From Persicaria tinctoria (taxonomy: Eukaryota > Streptophyta > Magnoliopsida > Caryophyllales > Polygonaceae), in assembly GCA_037127255.1 (NCBI GenBank), contig JBANSL010000014.1, positions 71,035,646 through 71,099,645 of the forward strand: a stretch of DNA of 64,000 nucleotides, given 5' to 3'. The notes under the pieces are model-generated. The model had not been told where the DNA came from, did not search any database, and was given only the letters and a program-made list of their open reading frames with translations. The position numbers and the translations under genes are program-made. Positions 55,127 to 64,000 of the stretch are shown one piece after another (positions within the stretch are counted from its first letter, which is position 1; every line of letters starts with the position of its first letter).

Positions 55127-56839
55127 TTAGGCCCATATAGCAAGTAGGGCCATACAAGCAAAGCTTAAGAACACTGCGAAACTGGCGATGGTCATTAGGC
55201 ATATGCTTCCTTGAAGCTTCGAGCTCGTGAAATTTGCGGATAGAATGTCAACAAGGGACACGTAGAATAAGATGCCCGTGGCTGCGGAATTCAGCAGCCC
55301 CTCTGTGATTAGGGCTTTAGGGCTCGTCTCACTGTAGAACTTTGATATGCCGATGCCTATTAAAATCCCTACCGGCGTTGTTAGCGCAAAGAAAAGAATC
55401 ATGGACACTATCGATCTTGTCTTGAAATTTGCCTGCATTTCGATTAACACTTTATAAGAATTCTTTGTTGATCGATTAATTCGTGTAACAAGTAACAACA
55501 TTTGCACACCAAAAAAAGTCAATCAATCACTTGTTCACTATTCTTAAATTAACATTAATTGACCCTTATAATTTACATGAGTTATTCGTGCAACATAAAA
55601 AATAGTTTATTAGCAAATTGATATTAATGATTGTATTAAGAACTTAATTTCATCTAGTTACTCAGAAAATTAACACAAATGGATGCCTAAATAAGCCAAA
55701 GTCCAAATATGGAAATTGATGAAAATGTACGGCATAGAATGCAAACCAAACAAATTTGCATATTTCTAATAATAAAATTGCTATTTGTCTATTAGGATAA
55801 GAATTCTCTATCGTGAAATAATTAAAACTTAAATGAAAATGAGTAAAATAAAATAAAACAAAGGTAAATGGGTGCTAGAATTAATATTTCCAAATTCAGG
55901 GCATAGGTTAGAAAATCCTATAAAATTATTGCAAAAATGAAGGAAACTATAAGTTTAAACTTTACATTACTAATTATTTATACTTCTTTGAATTTCAGAG
56001 TTGTAAACCACATCATAAAATTTGGTTAATTTTAAATAACGTATACCTGAATAATACAGCCACCAAGCCCCATTCCTTCAAAGAACTGATGAAAGGTAAT
56101 GGCTATCACCAATGGTTTGATTGCTTTCGGGTTTTGAGAAGCTCCCATATCCACTCCGATTATGATCGAGTGTACCAAAATACCCATTTCCAAAACCTAA
56201 ATTTGAAACATATATATTTTAATTTAATTTTCCAATTCTATATAATTAGACAAAATTCGTGTATATATTTATAAATAATGGACCTGAGCGATGACCCGAT
56301 ACCGAAGAAGTTGCACCAAATTCGGGTCGTGCATTGCAGATTGAGTTTCAGTTGCACCGCCATTCGATTCGGTGTCGTCCGCCTTCACGTCGTCAGTATG
56401 ATCTCCGGCGCTCTTGTCGTAGCAGTTGCCAGCAAACACGTCGATCATCATAGTGCCGACTAGGAGAGGCCCATCACGAGACCAGCGAAGGGAACTCTCC
56501 CCAAGGCTTATCGGTAAGACAAGGACTCGTTAGGCTCTCAAAGGCATCCGGCGCAATGTGGACAGCGCCGGTGGCTAAAATCACCCCGCCGGCGAACGCC
56601 TTCACCACCGAGAAGACGCCACTCGTCGGACTCAGGCTGGGGATCTTCTTCCCGGCAACCGGGATGCAGACCCCGATCGCGCCAGCGGCGAGGATTGCTG
56701 CGAAAGCCACGATCTTTAGCTTGAGGGCGGCTCTGTGGTCCGCGGCACGACCGTCGGAGTCGGAATCGCAGGTGCATTCGGCATGTGCGAAGACAGGGAT
56801 GAGAAAAGAGAGGAGGAGGAGATTTTGATTGATTTTCAT
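55127..56839 (-). pseudogene. ZIP-family metal transporter with two 1-base deletions
   Basis: Tandem duplicate of the ZIP gene at 51308-53484. Exons 56284-56839, 56047-56196 and 55127-55432 have correct GT-AG borders. ATG 56839 starts [20 protein letters not shown], a clean signal peptide, and codes for TM1 (VAFAAILAAGAIGVCIPVAG), TM2 ([20 protein letters not shown]), the loop, TM4 [14 protein letters not shown]5 [11 protein letters not shown], and TM6-TM8 to LLAIWA. Compared with its sister, exon 1 lacks one base near 56490 and one near 56461. The frame closes at TGA 56474, in TM3, and is two bases off afterwards. Without these two losses it would be about 337 residues. The rest is well preserved, so the damage is recent or an assembly error. 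Confidence 0.85.
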
Positions 56840-57404
56840 GGTTTCGATCTGAATTGAAGGGAGATATGGGATTGAATTGGAGATGATTAGGGTTTGATCG
56901 ATCTGTACGTACGAGGGGTTTATAGAGGCATATATGTAGCTTCAACTTCTCGTTGAATTGTGTGTCGACATTCTTTTGTAACTTTAATTTTCTTTAATAA
57001 GAAAAATGGCGACATGTTGAATTGTTGAGTGAGAAGGGAGTAGAATTAGAGAGGGTTTAAGGATTTTTTTTTTAATTGGAAGCGAGGGTTTAATAAGAAA
57101 AATGTTGACATGCCGAAATGTTGAATTGTGTGATTTTTTTGAAAAGATAGAGATTAATGATGGTGACATTAAAAGACTTGATGGTGTCATTTAAAAAATA
57201 CATATAATATAATTACGTTTTTTCCTTCAAAAAAAGATAATATTATGAATGTTTAAAAGATAAGATTGGTAATAATTAAATATAATAATAAGAAGAAAGC
57301 AGTTATCTTAAATAAATGTTTAAAAATCTTCGTTACTATATGAAAAACTCATTAATATATCCTTTTTCAAGAGGGAAAAAAAAAACTATTATTAACCTCG
57401 TTAA
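56840..57404. other. ZIP upstream region and spacer
   Basis: The leader (GAATTGAAGGGAGA) is shared by all ZIP copies in the window. The word AATAAGAAAAATG recurs (about 56995, 57090). Confidence 0.5.
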
Positions 57405-58873
57405 TCTATCTATATCTATATAACTACTTAATTTGGTATACTTTTCGCTGACGTGGCGCGCTATCCTTATTTCACTCCCTTCTGATCAATCACAATTTTT
57501 TTTTTTTTTTTTTAAGTTGCTTTCAATTTTCTTCCCCTTCTTCACAATTGGGGAAGAACGTTTTGTTAGGGTTCAGTTCTACTCCGCCGACTTCGATCGT
57601 AGCATCCTTCGCGCCTCATGCCTCCGTCTTGCTCCTCCGTTGAAGATATCCCGCCTCAAAACTTCGTCTTCTTCCTTCGCCGAGGTTAGACCGCCTCCTG
57701 TCACCATCTTCCTCCGCTGAGTTTCAATTTCATTACTTATTTTCCCCCATATTTTTCTAGGTTTGGCTATGAAATTTCAATTTTTTCCTCCTTCTCAATT
57801 TGGAACGAATGCTTCCTTAGAGTTCATTCCTCCTCCTCCGAATTCGATCATGGCATCCTTCGTGCCTCAAATGGGGGTTCTGCCGCTCAGGATCTTCGAC
57901 TTTTAGATTGGAAATTCTTTCCATTATCGATTCTTCTTTTTTAGATTTTACTTTCTTTTAGATTTTGGTAATGTGACCGACTCTGTTGATGGTAGGTTTT
58001 TTTGTTAATGTTCCGATCAATTACCCATTTTTCATAGGGTTTCAAAAGCTTGCATATTTGGGTTTTAAAGGTAGAGCTCGTCCAATTTCCAAATACAATT
58101 CCTATCTTTGTAACTCATTCTAGGGTTCTTCCATTTCCTGTTCAATCCATTTATACTAACTACCTTCTCACTCTTTTGTACCCTTAGGACTCTCATTCGG
58201 ATGTATTTTCTTCTGGAGCCCTTACCCTGGTTACTCCCGTCAAAAGACGACAATACGTTGCCATCGATATTGGGGATGATGAGAATGAGGACTCTCAGAC
58301 GTCAACGACGGAGCAAAAGATGGTTGAGATGAAAATTGAGCCATCTGACTCCTCTTGATGTTCATGTTATCGACCTTCATGACTTCTTTATGAAACTTTC
58401 TTCGTTATTGTCGAGTTGATTGTTTTGTTTCCCTGCATGTTTGTTTGGTTACTTATTTGGAACTCATTTCAGTTGGTTTATTTTATCCCTTGGATGTTGG
58501 TTGTTTTGTGAACAATTTTGATTTTCAAATAACCCTTATGTTTTTTCATGTTTATTCGTTATAACACATCTCAGTTGATTCAGTTGTTCAACAATCTTCA
58601 TTGGCTAGAAGCTACTTATTCACTCGAACATGCTATTGAAGTTACTCACCCGAACATGCTTCTTAAGCATTCTCCTACTATCTATGGATATTTCATTAAC
58701 TTCAAAAAGATGTTTTGTTTCATCCAAATCTTATGTTGTCCCCGAACAAATATATTGAACTTTTCACATTTGTTTAGATTGTTATTTGATTATTCCTTAT
58801 AATAAATATTTTATATTCTTTTTTTCCCCTTTTTTTTCATCGCAAACGCGCTATGGCGCGGGAATTACACTAG
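57405..58873 (+). mobile_element. Helitron, non-autonomous, 1.47 kb
   Basis: Starts TCTATCTATATCTATATAAC with CGCTGACGTGGCGCGC near the 5' end. Ends with the hairpin CGCGCTATGGCGCG (58847-58860), then GGAATTACACTAG. Inserted between A and T. The paralogous flank near 54710 reads CGTTAATTATAATAG without the element, an exact empty site. No Rep/helicase. Carries gene-like pieces, including a possible RPA tail at 58188-58358. Confidence 0.93.
58188..58358 (+). pseudogene. Possible replication protein A (RPA1-like) C-terminal exon
   Basis: A 57-codon frame after an acceptor (CCCTTAG|GAC) ends in TGA: TLVTPVKRRQYVAIDIGDDE, then STTEQKMVEMKIEPSDSS. A TP-x-KR word followed by an acidic/Ser-rich tail resembles the C-terminus of RPA1-like proteins encoded by plant Helitrons. 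Short and low-complexity, so uncertain. Confidence 0.35.
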
Positions 58874-59279
58874 TTATAATATATAGTAATAGTAATGGTT
58901 AGGGTATGTAAAAATATAATCCAATATATATATCTTCAACTCACCATTATAAATCTATATATCATACGTGTTATATTCTGAATTAAAATGGTGTTAATAT
59001 CGCATAAATATCATATTTTTTTATTAATATGGTGTTATCTTTCTGATCTATATCAATTAATAAGTCAATATAATTTTGCTATCTCAATTAATGTTCCCAC
59101 TTATTTTTATAAATATTTAACATTATATCTTAATTAGTTAAAAAACTGATCTTTTTAGATCAAATAATCTATCTAATATTTGATCAAAATTGAATATAAT
59201 ATATCTATAATAATCTATATATAAATTCTCTCTCCACATTGTATTTGCTATCTCAATTAATGTTCCCACATTGCATTTA
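58874..59279. other. AT-rich spacer
   Basis: The first 100 bases are the right half of the duplicated flank. No gene. Confidence 0.6.
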
Positions 59280-59864
59280 TCTATCTATCTATATACATAT
59301 ACATACATATACTAAAACCGATGCATTGGTGCCTGCGTGGCAGCATGTGAGTGAAAATATACTTACCAAAAATATTAATAAAACTAATTTTTATAGTCAT
59401 ACTTACCAAAAATATTAATAGATAAATATGTAATATTTGATAGGTGCTATTTTATTTATATTTAGATTATTTTTTGATGGAAAGAATTATTTATATCAAA
59501 ATAAATAATTAAAACATTATATAGCCATATATGTAGCCACAATGCATCCGTACATAGATATTTTAGTAAACTAATGTAATAAATATATACTACATATTTA
59601 ATAAAAAAGAATATTAAAATATTTTTAAAAATCAACTATCTAATTAAATTACATGAGATTTAATTAACCATAGATAAACTTTTACGTAGTACCTTATAAA
59701 TGTGAATTTTATTTATATTTTGAGAGAATCTAATTAAAAGATATTTAAAATATATATAACCAGTTGAACTAATTTTATTTATATTTATATTATTTTTTGA
59801 AGGAAAAAATAATTTATAGTTAGATTAACGCATTCTCCGTACACGGGACGAGATCTACACTATG
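59280..59864 (+). mobile_element. Probable degraded Helitron
   Basis: Starts TCTATCTATCTATATACATA and continues TACTAAAACCGATGCATTGG, GTGCCTGCGTGGCAGC. A possible 3' end with the hairpin word TCCGTACACGGGACGAGA is followed by CACTAT (expected CTAG/CTAA). One mismatch in the 3' terminus lowers confidence. Confidence 0.5.
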
Positions 59865-60504
59865 TCTTTTTATATATCACATGCGTGTCATATTCTAGAT
59901 TAAAATGATGTTTTTTATCTATATCAATTAATATCGTATACGTATCATATTTTGGATTGATACGATATTAAGTTGGTTATTAAGATATGAAGATTTTGAT
60001 TTTTTTTATTTGTTTAGGAAAATTGATCGATCCTTTATTTACTTACGTGCTTTAAGATAGGAAGTTTTTTTTTTTTTTTTTTTTTTATCATTTTTGTCTA
60101 GAAAAATTGATCCTTCCTTTATTAATTACGTACGTGCTTTCTTCTAAGATATGTTTTTAGTTTTATATGATTTTTTTTAATTATTGCTTTTGAATTTTTA
60201 TTCGTTGAAATTTCATAACAATATTTTTCATTTATTTAGTTCCAGCTTCTTCGAAGGTGATATTCGTATGTGTTATATTTTGAGTTAACATGGTGTTATA
60301 TCCTTTTTAGTTATCTAATATAGAGGCTTGAAACGAATTCTAGTGCGATTCACATATGTGTCATATTTTGGGTTAATATGATGTTAACTTTTTTAGTCAT
60401 GTCAATTAATAAGCCGATATAATTTTACAATATCAATTAGTCATTTTGTCAACAAACCTATGTTTGGTGTGTTTGGATTCCAAATGCATTATGCTTAGAC
60501 TGAC
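59865..60504. other. AT-rich spacer
   Basis: No gene. Recurrent TCATATTTTGGxTTxATATG words about 59890-60390 suggest old duplications. Confidence 0.5.
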
Positions 60505-61195
60505 TATCCACAATGGTTTTGCTTATAATGTATACATTTGCACAAGATGTGTAAAAATACACCTTACTTTTTGGTATTTTGCTCCAATGGTCAAATGTGT
60601 ATTTTTTACACATCATTCAAATACAAGTAATTTAAAACAAAAAAGAAAACAAAATTCATAAAAAAATACACCGATAAAATTGTCTTGCTTTTTGAAAAAG
60701 TTTTTGCACATGTGGGAGGTGATGTGCTCAAATTTGCACATTACATGCTCAAATGTGCACATTTACACACCCCAAAAGCAACCAATGGAGCTCAAAAATG
60801 TTTAAGAAATACACATTTGCACACAACCATTGGAGTTAGTCTAACTCAAATGGCATGGTGCAAATGCTCAAATATGCACATTTTGATGCAAATTGTGTTC
60901 CAGTGGTTACTTTTGAGTGTTTAAAATGTGCACATTTGCACACAAAGTGCTCAAATATAAGCACTTCACCTCCCCATGTGCAAAAACTTTTTATCATTTT
61001 TCAATAAAGTAAAATCATTTCTATTGGTTGTTTTTTATTGTTTTCTTTTCCTTTTTAATTTAATCATATTTATTTAGAGATATGTGTGTATAAAATGCAC
61101 ATTTAACCAATGGAGTAAAACATCAAAAAGTGATGTGCATTTTTAAGCACCTTGTGCAAATATGTACATTTGCACACTTAACCATTGGAGTTTAT
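60505..61195. mobile_element. Fold-back MITE-like element(s)
   Basis: The outer arms (about 60509-60565 and 61133-61190) are imperfect inverse copies (CAATGGTT...ACATTTGCACAAG). The inner arms AAAAAGTTTTTGCACATG (about 60694) and its complement (about 60977) form a second pair. GCACATTTGCACA recurs many times. The central AGTTAGTCTAACT (about 60834) is a palindrome. Could be two adjacent related elements. Confidence 0.6.
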
Positions 61196-61204
61196 AATGT
61201 AAAA

Positions 61205-61838
61205 CTAGTATGATCTCCGCGCTATGGCGCGATTTTTTACAAATAAAATCTTACTAATATATTAAATTAATATTATAACATAATTGTAAAAGTTCAGATA
61301 ATTAAATATTTTGAATTAAACTCATGGGTTGAGAAAACGATTAAATTAGTATATATAGATATGTATAGATATAGCCTACTAATATTAATTTTATGTTTTC
61401 TTATTATTAATTTTATGTTTTGAATTAATCCCATTGTTTTTTTAGAAGAAAAAAAACTACTAAAATTATAATCTAGGCTTAGATCAATGTTTTGAATTAA
61501 GCCCAATAGTTAGTAAAATTAAAGCAAAAAGAGAATTAAAAGAAAAAAAAGAAGAAAAATTAGAATTAAAGAAAATCAAAGAAAAATGGCAAAAAAAAAA
61601 AATTGGTCAAGACTCCTAAAATTCCTCAAAGCTTGACACATCATCATAAACTTTAAAGCAAAAAGAAAATTAAAGGGAAAAAAAAGAAGAAAAATTAGAA
61701 TTAAAGAAAATCAAAGAAAAATGGCAAAAAAAAAAATGATTGGTCAAGACTCCTAAAATTCCTCTAAGTTTGACACATCATCCTAAACTCTTCTAAATTA
61801 AGAGTTTATATAGATTTTAAATTAAGAGTTTATATAGA
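61205..61838 (-). mobile_element. Small Helitron (minus) with internal tandem duplication
   Basis: The minus strand starts TCTATATAAACTCTTAATTT at 61838 and ends with the hairpin CGCGCCATAGCGCGG, then ATCATACTAG at 61205. Flanked by A and T as expected. The interior has two tandem copies of a unit of about 140 bases (61520-61660 and 61665-61795), each with TTGGTCAAGACTCCTAAAAT. Confidence 0.85.
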
Positions 61839-61844
61839 TGATAA

Positions 61845-62068
61845 GGCGATGTTTGGTTAACAAAATTTTGTAGGTGTTTAAATTACGATGTTTTTGGGTT
61901 CCACGATATACTAGTATTAATTAAAATGCAATTATTTTATACGGTTTATGTGATTATTTGGTTAAATTACAATTTTACGAGATTTTTATTTTTACAACCA
62001 AACGAACACATAAAACGAAGTAAAATAATTATATTATAATGAAAATGCAATGGAATCCAAACACACCC
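61845..62068. mobile_element. Tourist-like MITE
   Basis: The left end GGCGATGTTTGGTT and the complement of GGAATCCAAACACACCC at the right end are inverse copies of the common GGGTGTGTTTGG terminus. The 3-base target duplication is not preserved. Confidence 0.5.
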
Positions 62069-62216
62069 GTTATACCCCAAATTTACCCAAAAATTAAGTA
62101 GATTTGGGGTTTTCTACGGATTTTTATTTATTTTTGGTAATGTTGAAAATATAGAAAGGCGAAAGAAGAGAAAGAGAGGATTGGAGGGAAAAGAGGGGGA
62201 GGGAGAGCGAGAGAGA
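62069..62216 (+). promoter_or_regulatory. POLH 5' leader/proximal promoter
   Basis: Purine-rich leader (GAGAGAGxxAGAGAG) immediately before ATG 62217. No clear TATA box at the expected distance. Confidence 0.35.
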
Positions 62217-64000
62217 ATGCCAGTGGCGAAGCGAGTATCGTCGGAAGGAAGAGTCATCGCTCACATCGACATGGACTGTTTCTATGTCCAAGGTTCGCCT
62301 CCCGTTCCTCTTTCCTGGTCAGGTCTGAAATTATGGAAATTTTGAACTTAGATTGAATATGAATCGCTTTATTTTTTGCTTCCCGCACTCTCGGATTCGC
62401 TATTCTGGATTTTTAACGTCCATCCTAATGAAATTAGACTGGGTTTTGGCAACTAGCTCAAATGAAATTAGACCATGATTACCTTATTGAACTGTGCATT
62501 TTCCCCAATTGCGGAAATCAGATGGTGTGGAGGATGAAAGTAGGTCGGCACTGACGGCAGTTTGTATAATTATATTGTTGATTTCGAAGTTTGAGTCATC
62601 ATCTCTTAATCCCACGGAGGTGTCTACATCTTTTACTTCAATTCGATTTGACTTCAATTCAAAGAGGGGTTTTGTTTGTAGTGGAGCAGAGGAAGCATCC
62701 GGAACTGAGGGGTTTGCCAGCTGCTGTTGTCCAGTATAACTCCTGGAAAGGAGGAGGCTTGATTGCTGTTAGCTATGAGGCTCGGAAATTTGGCGTCAAA
62801 CGGTAAGGGCTGGTCATATACTTTTGCTTATTTAAATATTTGGACTGTTAGAACCATTGTGGTTTTCATTATTGCAGTTCAATGCGAGGCGATGAGGCAA
62901 AGAATGTTTGCCCTGAAATTCAACTAGTTCAAGTTCCTGTGGCACGAGGCAAGGCTGATTTGAACACATATCGCAGTGCGGGTTCAGAGGTGTATATTTG
63001 CTAACGAATTGTTTGTTTATGAAGTATTTAAATTTTGATGAAACCTATGAGGGTTGTCCTGCTGATTCAATGCTTTTCCAGGTAGTTTCAATTCTTTCAA
63101 TAAGGGGGCGGTGTGAACGAGCCTCAATTGATGAGGTGTATCTTGATCTCACTGATGCAGCTGAAACTATGTTAGCTGAAAGACCTCCAGAAAGTTTTGA
63201 AAGCATAGACGAGGAGGTTCTTAAATCGCATGTTTTGGGTCTGAGTCAGGTCAGATGAAATCGCATGATACAAACTTCCTTTGCTTTATTATCATGGGAT
63301 CTTTCTGCTTTTGTATAGATGACTCAACCTCTATCGTGTAGCACTGGATGAAATAACAGCATTGATCTGAATGTTTTAGAAACCGGGTTTTGTTTGAAAG
63401 CTTTCAGTGACCTTCTATATTTTTTTTTTAAATGGTTATCTGTTAGATATTCATCTCTGACAACGTTTGATGTTGACTATTGCCACTGTTTCTCCTTTCA
63501 CATGGCTTAGCATTATTGAAAATCTTAAAATGTCAGGATGACAGTGTCAAAGAAAGTGTTAAGCAATGGCTCTGCAGAAGTGATGCTGATCACTATGATA
63601 AATTGCTAGCTTGTGGAGCCTTTATTGTTGCGGAACTTAGGATACAAGTATTGAAGGAGACTGAATTCACTTGTTCTGCAGGCATAGCACATAATAAGGT
63701 ATTCTGTTGAAAAATTACACCTCCTGATCATCCTCATCGTTAAGTTACATGGATCTAGGTTCTAGGTTAAATGCTTAAAATTTTCAACAGATGCTAGCGA
63801 AACTTGCCAGTGGAATGAACAAACCTGCTCAACAGACAGTTGTGCCATCTGCATCTGTAGAGAAGCTGCTAGGCTGTTTGCCTATAAAGAAAATGTAAGT
63901 TGTATTCCACATTTTTAGAGTTTTACCTATTTTATGGCGAACATTACTTATGCATGGAAACTAGTTTTTTCCAACTCATTCAATCATTGATACCTATTTT
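62217..64000 (+). CDS. POLH: DNA polymerase eta (Y family), first six exons
   Basis: Translesion DNA polymerase that copies past UV-type lesions in the nucleus. Exons 62217-62292, 62682-62802, 62878-62989, 63082-63249, 63537-63698 and 63791-63894 join in frame through GT-AG borders to 247 residues; the gene runs off the window in intron 6. N-terminus MPVAKRVSS, then motif I HIDMDCFYVQ (metal ligands Asp18, and Asp120-Glu121 in ASIDEVYLDL), VEQRKHPELRGLPAAVVQYN, SYEARKFGVKRSMRGDEA, FTCSAGIAHNKMLAKLASGM and VPSASVEKLLGCLPIKK. These are the finger/palm landmarks of plant POLH rather than Pol kappa, Rev1 or iota. The start is the only ATG in frame with motif I. No lesions in the visible part. Confidence 0.95.

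Overview
The window looks like nuclear DNA of a flowering plant, almost certainly a eudicot. It has intron-split genes with GT-AG borders, AT-rich spacers, a piece of chloroplast DNA in the nuclear context, and dense plant transposons (CACTA, hAT, Helitron, Ty3/gypsy, SINE, LINE-like). I cannot name the species. I saw no rRNA, functional tRNA, CRISPR or bacterial-type operon structure.

Layout. 1-3.1 kb: the 3' end of an LTR retrotransposon, then spacer. 3.1-21 kb: a graveyard of ZIP-family metal-transporter fragments in both orientations, split by a CACTA element (3463-8535), hAT elements, a SINE that carries a long solo LTR, a LINE-like insertion and RNase H-domain debris. Two nearly identical palindromes of ZIP exon 3 lie at 13.4-14.8 and 19.0-20.4 kb. 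22.7-24.6 kb: a pectinase-like gene fragment split by a hAT element. 26.3-31.5 kb: a complete but heavily mutated Ty3/gypsy element (minus strand). 31.5-35.7 kb: a MITE, a SINE, and a tandem array of a Helitron 5'-end-like unit with three small Helitrons. 36.9-40.0 kb: an intact five-exon C-type lectin receptor-like kinase gene (minus). 41.5-50.2 kb: a decayed PCaP1/DREPP-like gene, then a mosaic ZIP locus. That locus has a rearranged exon 3, a psbH chloroplast insert in exon 2, a B3 transcription-factor sequence joined in frame to ZIP exon 1, and a Ty3/gypsy element inside the B3 part. 51.3-56.8 kb: two tandem ZIP genes (minus). The first has an open frame; the second carries two 1-base deletions. 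57.4-62.1 kb: Helitrons and MITEs. 62.2 kb to the end: the first six exons of DNA polymerase eta (plus).

How it fits together. The ordinary host genes are the lectin receptor kinase, one ZIP transporter and POLH. Most of the rest is a ZIP tandem array (at least seven copies or pieces between 3 and 57 kb) broken up by inversion, duplication and transposon insertion. Exact target-site duplications and one paralogous empty site make several insertion histories readable. The most unusual features are the B3-ZIP-psbH-gypsy mosaic, the ZIP inverted repeats that could form long hairpin RNAs, and the CACTA element carrying Rab-GTPase and PTB-like exon fragments.
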